A DNA stretch of 64,000 nt from J054 sp965223095 (GTDB taxonomy: Bacteria; Pseudomonadota; Gammaproteobacteria; Steroidobacterales; GCA-2729495): NCBI GenBank assembly GCA_965223095.1, contig OZ244979.1, forward strand, positions 1,240,001 to 1,304,000, written 5' to 3'. Each line of letters opens with the position of its first letter. The stretch's first letter is position 1. The translations under genes and the position numbers were made by a program. Positions 33,788-43,052 of this stretch are shown here, piece after piece. Under the pieces are notes generated by a model. The model searched no databases, was not told the origin of the DNA, and worked only from the letters and a program-made list of their open reading frames with translations.

Positions 33788-35077
33788 ATGTCTATCGCAA
33801 ATTCTGATGCGGGCGAGTATCCGTACAGCTACTACCTTGCAACGGCAAAGGGCGTCGTCGAGCCACAAATCCTAGCGGAAAACATCAAGGCAGATGTTTG
33901 TGTTATCGGCGGTGGCTATACCGGTCTGTCCGCCGCGCTGCATTTGCGTGAAAAAGGCCACAGTGTTGTTTTGTTGGAAGCACAACGCGTGGGCTGGGGT
34001 GCATCGGGCCGCAATGGAGGGCAAGTTGGAACGGGTCAGCGTCAAGACGAGATGACCTTGGAAAAGCAATTTGGACGCGATACGGCCCGCAGGTTTTGGG
34101 ATAGCGCAGAAGCCGCCAAGTCCACGCTGCGTGATCTGATTACTCGCCATGGCATCGATTGCGATTTGCAGTCGGGGCAAATGGTTACCGCGGCAAAGGC
34201 GGCGGATGCCCCCAAGCTTGAGGCGCGCGTGGAGAAACTGCAGCGGGACTATGACTACGCACAAATTGCCTATCTGAACCGCGATCAATTACAGGCTTGC
34301 CTTGGTAGCGAGCGGTATCACGCCGCCACCCTCGATCACGGTGCCATGCACTTGCATCCGCTAAATTATGCCTTGGGCCTAGCTCGTGCCTGTCGGGAGG
34401 CTGGCGTCAGAATCTTCGAGCTATCCAGAGTCAGTGGCTACACGCGCGCGGCTCCCAGCACCGTGACGACGGCGCAGGGCCAGGTCATGGCCGATCACTT
34501 GGTTGTTGCCTGTAATGGCTATCTGCAAGACCTCGAACCGCGCGTGGCGGGCCGTATCATGCCCATCAACAACTACATGCTGGCGACGGAGTGTTTATCT
34601 AACCCCCAGGAAATCATCGGCAATGGCGCCTGTGTTCATGACACGCAATTCGTCGTTAACTATTTTCGCTTGTCGGCTGATGGTCGCTTGTTGTTCGGTG
34701 GGGGGGAAACCTATCGACAGAAATTTCCCGCAGATATCGCTAGCTTTGTTCGGCCCTACATGCTTGCGGTATTTCCGCAGCTTGCGCAGAAAAGCATTGA
34801 CTACGCTTGGGGCGGTACTCTGGCTATCACCTTGAGCCGCCTCCCACACATGGGCCGATTGGCGCCCAACTTGTACTTCGCGCATGGATTTTCCGGACAT
34901 GGTGTGGCGACGGGGAGCTTCGCGGGCAAGCTGATGGCCGAAGCCATCGACGGTGAGCACTTGGGTTTTGATCTATTCGCTAGTTTGCCCATCAGACCCT
35001 TTCCCGGGGGTACCTTGCTGCGTTGGCCTGGGCTTGTGCTGGGCATGCTGTGGTACGCGCTGCGAGATCGCCTGTGA
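33788..35077 (+). CDS. puuB: Gamma-glutamylputrescine oxidase (PuuB-like)
   Basis: The 429-residue FAD-dependent amine oxidase of the DAO family has the dinucleotide motif VIGGGYTGLSAALHL near residue 35 and the RVGWGASGRNGGQ segment typical of PuuB/OrdL. It oxidises gamma-glutamylputrescine to the aldehyde with release of hydrogen peroxide. An aldehyde dehydrogenase (PuuC) for the next step is not encoded nearby. Its stop overlaps potF as GTGA. Confidence 0.88.
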   Translation: MSIANSDAGEYPYSYYLATAKGVVEPQILAENIKADVCVIGGGYTGLSAALHLREKGHSVVLLEAQRVGWGASGRNGGQVGTGQRQDEMTLEKQFGRDTARRFWDSAEAAKSTLRDLITRHGIDCDLQSGQMVTAAKAADAPKLEARVEKLQRDYDYAQIAYLNRDQLQACLGSERYHAATLDHGAMHLHPLNYALGLARACREAGVRIFELSRVSGYTRAAPSTVTTAQGQVMADHLVVACNGYLQDLEPRVAGRIMPINNYMLATECLSNPQEIIGNGACVHDTQFVVNYFRLSADGRLLFGGGETYRQKFPADIASFVRPYMLAVFPQLAQKSIDYAWGGTLAITLSRLPHMGRLAPNLYFAHGFSGHGVATGSFAGKLMAEAIDGEHLGFDLFASLPIRPFPGGTLLRWPGLVLGMLWYALRDRL

Positions 35078-36180
35078 AATCGCGCTACATCCTAATTGTT
35101 GTGTTCGGCGCATTACTTGCTGCTTGCGAGCGTGATCCTAATGACGAATCGCGTTCAGAACTGCGTGTGTACAATTGGTCGGACTATATTGCGCCGGACA
35201 CCATTGCTCGTTTTGAACAGGAGACTGGCGTTGAAGTGACCTACGACGTCTTTGACAGTAATGAAGTTCTGGAGGCCAAGCTGCTCTCCGGGGCTTCGGG
35301 CTACGACATCGTGGTGCCCACATCAGACTTTATCGGGCGACAGATTATGGCTGGAGTCTTTCAAGCCTTAGACCCGTCGCGATTGCCGAATCTCAAGAAT
35401 CTTGATCCGGCGCTTATGGAGTTTGTTACTGCATTTGATCCTGAAAATCGTCACAGCGTACCGTATTTGTGGGGCACGACCGGTGTCGGTTATAACCTTG
35501 ATGCCCTCAAGCAGGCGCTGCCAGAGGACGCGCCCTTAGACAGTCTTGATCTTGTGTTTAAGCCCGAGTATCTATCGAAATTGGCGGCTTGTGGTGTGGC
35601 TTTTTTGGATACCCCAGGCGAGGTTTTTCAAATGGCCCTAAACTACCTGGGCTTAGATCCAAACAGTTTGAATCCGGATGATTATCAAAATCAGGCGAGA
35701 CAATTGTTGGATGGCGTGCGCCCCTATATCACGTACTTTCACTCATCGCAGTACATCAACGATTTGGCCAATGGCGATATTTGTATCGTACTGGGCTGGT
35801 CTGGAGATATCTTGCAGGCTGCTGATCGCGCGATGGCAGCCAAAAATGGCATAAATATTCACTACATTATTCCTCGCGAGGGTTCGGTGGTTTGGTTTGA
35901 TCTACTGGCGGTTCCCAGGGATGCGAGAAATACGGACAATGCGCATCGATTTATTAATTTTTTGATGCAGCCGGAAATTATCGCCCAGATCAGCATCCAC
36001 GTGAACTATGCGAATGCCAACCACGAATCCACAAAGCTCATGCCCGCCAAAATTGCCGCCAATCCGGGTATCTATCCGCCCGCGGATGTGCGTGCCAGAT
36101 TATTTGTTGATGAGCCACTGCCGCCGAAAATTGTTCGACTTGTAAATCGCGAATGGACAGCACTAAAAACAGGCCGCTAA
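35074..36180 (+). CDS. potF: Polyamine ABC transporter substrate-binding lipoprotein (PotF-like)
   Basis: Start is GTG 35074, overlapping the puuB stop, giving a 368-residue lipoprotein with lipobox LLAAC. The mature protein begins LRVYNWSDYIAPDTIARFEQETG, the hallmark of PotD/PotF periplasmic polyamine receptors, and carries DFIGRQ and VPYLWGTTGVGYN segments that line the ligand site. It should bind putrescine and/or spermidine. Being a lipoprotein is a little unusual for PotF, which is normally soluble. Confidence 0.9.
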   Translation: MKSRYILIVVFGALLAACERDPNDESRSELRVYNWSDYIAPDTIARFEQETGVEVTYDVFDSNEVLEAKLLSGASGYDIVVPTSDFIGRQIMAGVFQALDPSRLPNLKNLDPALMEFVTAFDPENRHSVPYLWGTTGVGYNLDALKQALPEDAPLDSLDLVFKPEYLSKLAACGVAFLDTPGEVFQMALNYLGLDPNSLNPDDYQNQARQLLDGVRPYITYFHSSQYINDLANGDICIVLGWSGDILQAADRAMAAKNGINIHYIIPREGSVVWFDLLAVPRDARNTDNAHRFINFLMQPEIIAQISIHVNYANANHESTKLMPAKIAANPGIYPPADVRARLFVDEPLPPKIVRLVNREWTALKTGR

Positions 36181-37252
36181 AGGAAACCGCCCCCGCCTTC
36201 GTTAAATTACAGGGTCTCTGTCGATACTTTGGCGATGTCGCAGCGGTTAACAGCGTTCAGCTTGGTATAAGACGCGGCGAAATTTTCGCAATTCTCGGTC
36301 CGTCGGGTTGTGGTAAGTCCACCTTGCTGAGGCTCATGGCGGGCTTGGAGACGCCTGATGGCGGGAAAATTATCTTGCAAGGTGAAGATATCACCGCAGT
36401 CCCGGCGTATCGGCGGCCGGTGAATATGATGTTTCAGTCCTACGCCCTATTTCCACACATGACGGTGGAGGAGAATGTTGCCTTTGGTCTCAAGCAGGAC
36501 AACATGCCGCCGGAGACCATGGAGCAGCGCATTGCCGATGTATTGAACCTCGTGCACATGCATGACTATCGTCGGCGCAAACCGGCACAGTTGTCCGGCG
36601 GCCAGCAGCAACGCGTCGCTCTAGCGCGTAGTCTTGCCAAGCAGCCCAAGTTGTTATTGCTCGATGAGCCTATGGGCGCTCTCGATCGCAAGCTGCGGAG
36701 CGAAATGCAATTCGAACTGGCAGAAATTATTCGCAGAGTGCGAGTGACCTGCGTCATGGTCACCCATGATCAGGAAGAAGCCATGGTCATGGCCGATAGA
36801 ATCGCGCTGATGGACGACGGTCGCATTGCCCAGGTGGGTCCGCCGATGGATGTTTACAATGCCCCCAGTAGCCGATTTTCCGCGAGCTTTCTGGGCACAG
36901 TGAACCTATTAGAGGGGCGCATCGTAGAATCATTGCACGGTACCACCGTGCTGGAACTTCCGGATATCGGCGGCAATGTTAAGTTATTAGACGAAGGGTC
37001 CCGCGAAGTCGGTTCCGCGGTTTGCTTGGCATTGCGGCCCGAAAAGATTGTATTGAGTGATCGTCCCTTTGATGCTCACTACAATGCGGTTGCCGCGACC
37101 ATAGATGACCTCGGGTTTCTGGGTAGCCAGATCCCAGTGGCCGGGTGTTAACTGCGCTAATGCCCAGCGCCGACGCGCCGCCGGGCCTGGAACACGGTGC
37201 GGAGGTTTTTCTGGGCTGGGCAATTCGCGACGGCGTGATGTTGTTTGGCTGA
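36153..37252 (+). pseudogene. potG: Polyamine ABC transporter ATPase (PotG-like) with 3' frameshift and small deletion
   Basis: From ATG 36153 a PotG/PotA-type ATPase reads normally: Walker A GPSGCGKST, LSGGQQQRVALARSL, LLLDEPMGALD, VTHDQEEAMVMAD and a C-terminal TOBE domain (ALRPEKIVL). After DDLGFLGSQ the frame runs to an early TAA at 37149-37151 (332 residues). A different frame (offset -1) from about 37136 encodes SGRVLTALMPSADAPPGLE to a TGA at 37250-37252, which reads as the missing PotG C-terminus and overlaps potH by TGATG. Roughly eight residues of the TOBE domain appear lost at the junction. It may be a real lesion or an assembly error; the ATPase domain is intact, so a short form might work. 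Confidence 0.7.
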
Positions 37253-38181
37253 TGACCGCTAAAACTACTAAACGCGATTGGCCGCGGCGGCTTCTGATTG
37301 GGATTCCTTTCTTCTGGCTGCTGCTCTTTTTTTTGTTGCCCTTTGCCATCGTGATCCAAATCAGTTTGGCCGAAGCTTTGGTGGCGGTACCTCCGTTTAG
37401 CGATCTGCTGGTATGGGAAAATGGCGATCCGCGGTGGTTGGCGACACTGGAAAACTATCGTTTTCTCGCCGCCGACAAAATCTATTTTCTGGCCTACCTG
37501 AATTCACTAAAAATTGCCGCTGTATCGACTTTGCTTTGCCTGTTGATCGGCTATCCCATGGCTTGGGCCATCGCGCGTGCGCATCCCAGAACTCGCAATA
37601 TTTTGCTATTGCTCATCGTTATGCCTTCTTGGACCTCGTTCTTGATCCGCGTTTATGCCTGGATGGGCATACTTAGCAACACGGGCTATGTGAATAACAT
37701 CTTAACGGGGCTCGGTTTGGTAGATGGCCCGGTACAACTATTGCGTACGGATTTCGCCGTGTATGTGGGTATCGTCTATACCTATTTGCCGTTTATGGTT
37801 TTGCCCCTGTACACGAATCTGGTGAAACTGGATTGGCGATTGGTCGAGGCTGCGGGCGATCTGGGGGCAACCGCTTGGCAGACTTTTTGGCGAGTAATCT
37901 TGCCTTTAAGCCGTGCCGGCATTATCGCAGGCTGTCTATTGGTTTTTATTCCCGCAACTGGAGAGTTTGTAATCCCGGAACTCCTAGGTGGCGCGGATAC
38001 ATTGATGATCGGCAAATTGCTGTGGCAGGAATTTTTCAATAACCGAGACTGGCCGCTGGCGTCAGCCGTGGCGATACTGCTACTGGGGATCTTATTGCTG
38101 CCGATATATTTCTATCATCGTTCACAAAGTGCCGAAAGCCTGGAAAAGGCTTCAGTGCGTCCTATCAGGGTAACTCCATGA
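37252..38181 (+). CDS. potH: Polyamine ABC transporter permease (PotH-like)
   Basis: A 309-residue inner-membrane permease with six expected spans; the first is LLIGIPFFWLLLFFLLPFAIVIQISL. The EAA loop reads EAAGDLGATAWQTFWRVILPLSRAGI and contacts the ATPase. Start ATG 37252 is chosen because it overlaps the ancestral potG stop (TGATG) and lies right before the first span; longer in-frame extensions read out of the potG tail. Overlaps potI by ATGA. Confidence 0.9.
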   Translation: MTAKTTKRDWPRRLLIGIPFFWLLLFFLLPFAIVIQISLAEALVAVPPFSDLLVWENGDPRWLATLENYRFLAADKIYFLAYLNSLKIAAVSTLLCLLIGYPMAWAIARAHPRTRNILLLLIVMPSWTSFLIRVYAWMGILSNTGYVNNILTGLGLVDGPVQLLRTDFAVYVGIVYTYLPFMVLPLYTNLVKLDWRLVEAAGDLGATAWQTFWRVILPLSRAGIIAGCLLVFIPATGEFVIPELLGGADTLMIGKLLWQEFFNNRDWPLASAVAILLLGILLLPIYFYHRSQSAESLEKASVRPIRVTP

Positions 38182-38978
38182 ACCGCGAGAGTACCGGCTT
38201 GCGATGGTGCCTTTGGGCAGGCTTTCTATTTTTGTATTTGCCCATTCTCGTCTTAGTGATTTATTCATTTAACGAATCGCGCTTGGTTACCGTATGGTCG
38301 GGCTTCTCAACCAAGTGGTACGGCGAGCTTTTTCGCGACCGTCAAATTATTGAGGCGGTACTGCTAAGTCTGCGTATCGCCGCGCTATCGGCAACCGCCG
38401 CGGTGGCGCTGGGCACGCTGGCGGGGGTCAGCTTAGTCCGCTTTGGCGCGTTCCAGGGCCGCAATCTGCTTGGTGTCATGATTACCGCGCCGCTGGTTAT
38501 GCCGGAGGTCATTACCGGGCTGTCCTTATTGTTACTATTCGTCGCGCTTGGACAAATGATTGCCTGGCCCTCCGAGCGGGGCATGCTCACGATATTCATC
38601 GCCCATGTGACCTTTTGTACCGCCTATGTGACGGTGGTTATTGCGGCGAGATTGCGCGAGTTGGATGATTCTTTGGAAGAGGCCGCCGCTGATCTAGGGG
38701 CGACGCCGCTCAGGATATTTCGATCAATTACTTTACCCATCATTGCACCGGCGTTATTGGCGGGTTGGTTACTGGCTTTTACCTTGTCCTTGGATGACTT
38801 GGTCATTGCAAGCTTCGTCAGCGGCCCCGGGGCATCGACCTTGCCTATCGTGGTATTTTCCAGCGTAAGACTGGGCGTAAGTCCAAAGATCAATGCACTG
38901 GCGACGATTCTTATCGTCACGGTGCTTCTAGGCAGTTGCTTAACGTGGTGGCTGATGCGGCGAATGTCTCGGCGCTGA
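38178..38978 (+). CDS. potI: Polyamine ABC transporter permease (PotI-like)
   Basis: The second permease, 266 residues, six expected spans, with EAAADLGATPLRIFRSITLPIIAPALLAG as the ATPase-contact loop and the PotI/PotC-type LPIVVFSSVRLGVSPKINALAT near the C-terminus. It completes a four-component importer and is the last gene of the operon. No clear terminator follows. Confidence 0.9.
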   Translation: MNRESTGLRWCLWAGFLFLYLPILVLVIYSFNESRLVTVWSGFSTKWYGELFRDRQIIEAVLLSLRIAALSATAAVALGTLAGVSLVRFGAFQGRNLLGVMITAPLVMPEVITGLSLLLLFVALGQMIAWPSERGMLTIFIAHVTFCTAYVTVVIAARLRELDDSLEEAAADLGATPLRIFRSITLPIIAPALLAGWLLAFTLSLDDLVIASFVSGPGASTLPIVVFSSVRLGVSPKINALATILIVTVLLGSCLTWWLMRRMSRR

Positions 38979-39026
38979 TGGCTGTTCATCGAGCGGGTTG
39001 GGGGCACGAATCTCCGCGGAGTCTTT

Positions 39027-39404
39027 ATGATTGAAATTAGTTGCAAGTTATCGCGATTGAGAATTCGCCGTCGCCCATTTGTTCTTGCTGCCTTCGTTTT
39101 GTTGGTTGGTCTTAGTGCATGCTCCAGCATGCATAAATCCGAGGATTTTGAACGTCATCGCAATAGCCAAATTGTTTTACCCCATGATAGAAACGATGTT
39201 TTTTACTTTGACGTTAGTTTTTCGCCGACCATGCCTGATGACGACTCGAGTGCTGAAGCCAGGCGGATGGCATGGCTAGACGCTTGGGTAGCGGTTCGAA
39301 AACTCTGTCCGAGCGGATATGTAATCCGCGATCGTCGTGAATTCGGTTTTCTTGAAGACAATCCGGCCAGACGTGACGTTCGCTATGAGGTGAGTTGTAA
39401 CTAG
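39027..39404 (+). CDS. Small lipoprotein of unknown function
   Basis: The 125-residue product has a basic N-terminus (RLRIRRRP), hydrophobic stretch and lipobox LSAC at about residue 32. The mature ~93-residue part has two further cysteines (KLCPSGY and the terminal EVSCN) that could form a disulfide, and no domain I recognise. It overlaps the convergent DUF192 gene by 4 bases. Confidence 0.6.
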   Translation: MIEISCKLSRLRIRRRPFVLAAFVLLVGLSACSSMHKSEDFERHRNSQIVLPHDRNDVFYFDVSFSPTMPDDDSSAEARRMAWLDAWVAVRKLCPSGYVIRDRREFGFLEDNPARRDVRYEVSCN

Positions 39405-39934
39405 TCCGTAGCGTTTTCTGGCGCCATTTGCTCCAGCAGTAGACGAGTCCCGATTCGCAGTCCCCAGCGATCAGTAAATCCGCCGTTAAGCTCCAATACC
39501 TTGACCACCGGTTGGATGCTGCTAATACGGCGCGTGGAGAGCGGTGTTGTATTGGCCGTAATACTCACGATTTGGCCTTCGGCATCAACAAAAACCATGT
39601 CTAGTGGGATTAAGGTGTTTTTCATCCACATATTGATGGTCGCCGGCTCGGGATAGCGAAATAGCATGCCCTCGAACTCGTCCATTTTTTGTACGAACAT
39701 CAGTCCCTGACTTTGTAGTTTGGGTACATCGGCAAAAGCCGTTCGGATATGCAGACATCGAGGGCCGGCAGTTTCCAGTATCAAACTACCTTGCGGGAAA
39801 TCCTTGAGCAGCTCAGCAGGTTCGGCGGCGAAACCAGGCTGCAAAAAGAACCAAATGATTGCCAGTGACAAGGGGCTGCGTCGTCTCCGCGGCAGTCCGA
39901 TTACCGTAGGCACAACGGTTTCATGGCTATTCAT
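39401..39934 (-). CDS. DUF192 family exported protein
   Basis: A 177-residue protein with a signal-like leader (LSLAIIWFFLQPGFAAEP) and a DUF192 domain, recognisable from GLMFVQKMDEFEGMLF, INMWMKNTLIPLDMVFVD and VLELNGGFTDRWGLRIG. The family is widespread, secreted and biochemically uncharacterised, with a small all-beta barrel fold. It overlaps the upstream minus-strand gene by 8 bases, so the two form an operon. Confidence 0.88.
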   Translation of the reverse strand: MNSHETVVPTVIGLPRRRRSPLSLAIIWFFLQPGFAAEPAELLKDFPQGSLILETAGPRCLHIRTAFADVPKLQSQGLMFVQKMDEFEGMLFRYPEPATINMWMKNTLIPLDMVFVDAEGQIVSITANTTPLSTRRISSIQPVVKVLELNGGFTDRWGLRIGTRLLLEQMAPENATD

Positions 39935-40556
39935 CAGCGAAGAGATAGCCGGCGAAACGGAATTCTGAAGGCGTCACCGCACCCGCACCATTGATTGCGG
40001 CCAAGGCGCCTAGGCAGTAGAGATCTCCGGCGAGAAAGAAGTTTTTCGAATCCTCGACATTAATCCGCCTCGATTCACTGATTGTGACCCAGCAGCGTTC
40101 TGATTCGCCGGAGTTATAAAATTGCTTGGCTTTTTCATCCACGATGGTCAGGTTGATCGGCAATTCGCGACCCGCTGCTGAGTCGGGAAAGCTGGGTATT
40201 CCCAAGACAAACAAAAGATTTTCATCGTCATTGTTTTGCGCAAACAGCAGTCTGATCCCCGCGCCCTTGGGGCGGAGCATGCCGGTACATTTCAGCCCGT
40301 CGCCAGACCAGTCAATGTCGCGTTGCAGAGTGCCGTGCAAACGGCCAATCAAATACCCTGGGGACTGTCCGGCACAAACGTTTAGCTGTGGCGGTTGCAG
40401 AAAATTGGGCGGCGTTTTTCCAGGAAACTGCCGGCCCTGAACAACCACCCAGGCGATCAAGACAAGTGTGGTCAGTACGCCAGCTGTGCTGCTCAAGGTA
40501 CTAAGCCCTTGCGGCGCTTCGGTTTTTTTTGCCTGCATTGGTGGCTTATTGTTCAT
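39927..40556 (-). CDS. Membrane-anchored protein of unknown function
   Basis: Taking ATG 40556, the protein has 209 residues: a short basic cytoplasmic tail, one membrane span (GVLTTLVLIAWVVVQG, residues ~28-43) and a ~165-residue periplasmic domain with four cysteines (NVCAG, LKCTG, RCWVT, LYCLG) that may form two disulfides. No family recognised. Co-transcribed with the DUF192 gene. Confidence 0.6.
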   Translation of the reverse strand: MNNKPPMQAKKTEAPQGLSTLSSTAGVLTTLVLIAWVVVQGRQFPGKTPPNFLQPPQLNVCAGQSPGYLIGRLHGTLQRDIDWSGDGLKCTGMLRPKGAGIRLLFAQNNDDENLLFVLGIPSFPDSAAGRELPINLTIVDEKAKQFYNSGESERCWVTISESRRINVEDSKNFFLAGDLYCLGALAAINGAGAVTPSEFRFAGYLFADE

Positions 40557-40629
40557 ATCGTGATCCCGCGGAAGCATACCCCAGACTAGAACTTGCTATG
40601 CAAGCCGGCTCAGGGGAATATGGCTAATC

Positions 40630-41154
40630 ATGACGATTCTTTCGCGACAGAGAGCTGCCCTATCCACCGGTCTGGAGTACGATTTCTGTGACAGTTTCCT
40701 AGGGGAGTACTTGGTCGCCCGAACTCCCCGGGGCATTTGCCATCTTAGCTTTACCGACGGAAATCGCCCGGCCAGCCTGGAATTGTTGGCGAGCCGCTGG
40801 CCGGGGATGAGTCTGGAACCGCGCTTCTTGGGCGAATTGCAGGTGTGGGATCTGCGCGCGACTGAATCTAGTCGCCTAAATCTGGATCTTCGCGGAACGG
40901 CTTTCCAGCGTGAAGTGTGGGCGGCTTTGTTAGATCTCTCCCCGGGTGAGACGCTCAGCTATGGTGACCTGGCATCCCGCCTCGGCCGGCCCAAGGCCGC
41001 CCGGGCCGTGGCCAGTGCGGTGGGCAGCAATTGCATCGCCGTTTTGGTCCCCTGCCATCGCATCGTGGCGGCTGGCGGTGGGCTGGGGGGCTATCGCTGG
41101 GGTTTGGAGCGCAAGGCTGCGCTGCTGCAGCGGGAGTCTTTGCGCGCCGCCTAG
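40630..41154 (+). CDS. ogt: Methylated-DNA--protein-cysteine methyltransferase (Ogt/AGT)
   Basis: The 174-residue protein has the alkyltransferase core: a helix-turn-helix with RAVASAVGSNC, then the active-site VPCHRIV (Cys acceptor near residue 142) and the LGGYRWGLERKAALL loop that holds O6-alkylguanine. It removes methyl groups from O6-methylguanine in a one-use reaction. Single gene facing away from the minus-strand pair. Confidence 0.92.
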   Translation: MTILSRQRAALSTGLEYDFCDSFLGEYLVARTPRGICHLSFTDGNRPASLELLASRWPGMSLEPRFLGELQVWDLRATESSRLNLDLRGTAFQREVWAALLDLSPGETLSYGDLASRLGRPKAARAVASAVGSNCIAVLVPCHRIVAAGGGLGGYRWGLERKAALLQRESLRAA

Positions 41155-41307
41155 GGGCAAATTAGGGCCGAATCTGGTCCATTTAACTAATTAACCGAAG
41201 TGTGAAAGAGCGCAACGTTCGCCGCCCTGTCGCCGCCTAGTCTGCGGAAACGGCTGAACCAAGCGTGGTTTGCGCCTGTATTCCTGCGGTTGGGAGCGCA
41301 CCGGTAA

Positions 41308-42489
41308 ATGGTCTCAAGGTTTGCAGAACAGCGGCAAGTGGGCTTTCGTTGGCTCAAATTCTCGAGCTTTGTCGAAGAGGAATTTCGGCAATACTATGCT
41401 CAGGCCACGGCTTCGCGCGCGCGCTTTATCATCGGCATCGCCTTAGCATCGACCCTGGTCATGATTGGTACGCAGATCGCCAAGGGTGGGATCGATTTCA
41501 TGGTCGGTTTTCAAGCCTTGATCATGGTGCCGATTTTAACGGGTACTCTCTATTCATCCCGATCGTCGCAATACAGGCTTTATCAATTTCTGTTGGTCGC
41601 CAGCGCTTTATTGATCGGTCTCATTTTAAATTCCATTGTGACGCGGGCTGTACTCGACGATATGCCGTACTATTTTGGTGCGGTCATCGCTTGGCTATTT
41701 GTGGGTTGGCTGATTCTTGGTCTTACTTTTCGTGCCGCGGCCCTGGCGTCTGCCGTTTTGTCATTCAGCTACATTTGGGCCTTGATGCATTGGAGCGTCG
41801 GTGCCACAGAGGCCTTGTTTGAGTCGCTGACCTTAGTCACCGTGAACATTATCGGTGCGTTTTGTTGCTACCAGCTTGAGCACGCCGAACGACGTTCCTT
41901 TCTGGAATCCAAGTTTCTTAGTGAGTTGGCCGAGCAGGATGGTTTAACGGGTCTGCACAATCGCCGCAGTTTTGATCAGCATCTTGATCGGCTTTGGCGG
42001 CAGTCTAGGCGCGAGCAGTCGCAATTGACTTTGATGCTGATCGACATAGATCACTTCAAGACTTATAACGATGCCTACGGCCACCAAGCTGGAGACGACG
42101 CCCTTAAGCGCGTTGCGGAAGTGATTGGTGCAGCGGCGCAGCGTCCCCTGGATATTGCCTGCCGCTATGGAGGTGAGGAGTTCGCCTTGCTGCTCTACGG
42201 CCCGGTGAGTGAATTCGGTAAGGATCTTCCCGAACAAATTCGTGGCGACATTCTAGCGCTGAAAATTCCACATAGGAAATCTACTACCTCTCCCTATCTC
42301 ACCGCGAGCGTAGGGGTGGCGATCATGATGCCCAACGCCGAGCGCAGTATGGCGGGTACCTTGCAGATGGCGGACGAGGCTCTCTATCAGGCTAAGGATG
42401 AGGGCCGCAATCGCGTGGTTATTAAAGAATCGCCGCATTCGGAAATCCAAACGGGTCGTTTTCGCGCCGCCAAGACCGCTACGGGCTAG
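41308..42489 (+). CDS. Diguanylate cyclase with N-terminal membrane domain
   Basis: A 393-residue protein with about six membrane spans in residues 40-195 and a C-terminal GGDEF domain: DGLTGLHNRRSFD, DIDHFKTYNDAYGHQAGD and the active-site RYGGEEF. An RxxD inhibitory site (RPLD) sits five residues before GGEEF, so product inhibition is expected. It should make c-di-GMP; the membrane domain is a putative sensor of unknown input. It is the only clear c-di-GMP synthase in the window. Confidence 0.9.
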   Translation: MVSRFAEQRQVGFRWLKFSSFVEEEFRQYYAQATASRARFIIGIALASTLVMIGTQIAKGGIDFMVGFQALIMVPILTGTLYSSRSSQYRLYQFLLVASALLIGLILNSIVTRAVLDDMPYYFGAVIAWLFVGWLILGLTFRAAALASAVLSFSYIWALMHWSVGATEALFESLTLVTVNIIGAFCCYQLEHAERRSFLESKFLSELAEQDGLTGLHNRRSFDQHLDRLWRQSRREQSQLTLMLIDIDHFKTYNDAYGHQAGDDALKRVAEVIGAAAQRPLDIACRYGGEEFALLLYGPVSEFGKDLPEQIRGDILALKIPHRKSTTSPYLTASVGVAIMMPNAERSMAGTLQMADEALYQAKDEGRNRVVIKESPHSEIQTGRFRAAKTATG

Positions 42490-42495
42490 CGCTGG

Positions 42496-42915
42496 CTACC
42501 AATGTCCCGTATTCGGCATGGTCGACCAGGGTTCTTCGGGCGGCAGCGGATCCCCCGCTTGTAGCAATTCGATGGATATATTGTCGGGTGAACGCACAAA
42601 CGCCATTTGGCCGTCCCGGGGCGGCCGATTGATGGTGACACCCGCGTCTAACAATCGTTGGCACAGGCCATAGATGTCATCTGTTTCGTAGGCGATATGG
42701 CCAAAATTCCGGCCTTCATCATATTCTTCGGGATCCCAGTTGTAGGTGAGTTCAATACAGGCCGATTCATTACCGGGAGCCGCGAGGAAGACCAAAGTGA
42801 AACGTCCTTGCTCGTGCTCCCAGCGTCGCAATTCTACTAGTCCAAGTTTGCGGCAATAGAAGTCCAATGACTCTTCGATATTGGTGACGCGCACCATGGT
42901 ATGTAGGTAACGCAT
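42496..42915 (-). CDS. gloA: Lactoylglutathione lyase (glyoxalase I)
   Basis: The 139-residue VOC protein has the GloA pattern: an N-terminal MRYLHTMVRV with metal His, the first Glu in CIELTYNW, His in NFGHIAYETDD and the second-module Glu in ISIELLQ, the four expected metal ligands. It isomerises the methylglyoxal-glutathione hemithioacetal to lactoylglutathione. Converges on the diguanylate cyclase gene. Confidence 0.88.
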   Translation of the reverse strand: MRYLHTMVRVTNIEESLDFYCRKLGLVELRRWEHEQGRFTLVFLAAPGNESACIELTYNWDPEEYDEGRNFGHIAYETDDIYGLCQRLLDAGVTINRPPRDGQMAFVRSPDNISIELLQAGDPLPPEEPWSTMPNTGHW

Positions 42916-43052
42916 TTATGACCCTCAATATAATGCAGCGGATTGGCACGACTTGTTGCATCGCCGCCGTGGCTGCGTAAAGCTATGGGCTCTGATTGTC
43001 ACCGGCAAGCCGGGCTCATGCCCCGATCATAGCCTTATCAGCGGAAGCGCGC

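Noticed and set aside
37105..37251. Longer potH start adding about 49 residues.
   Set aside because: The extra region is an out-of-frame reading of the potG tail; ATG 37252 gives the usual permease N-terminus.
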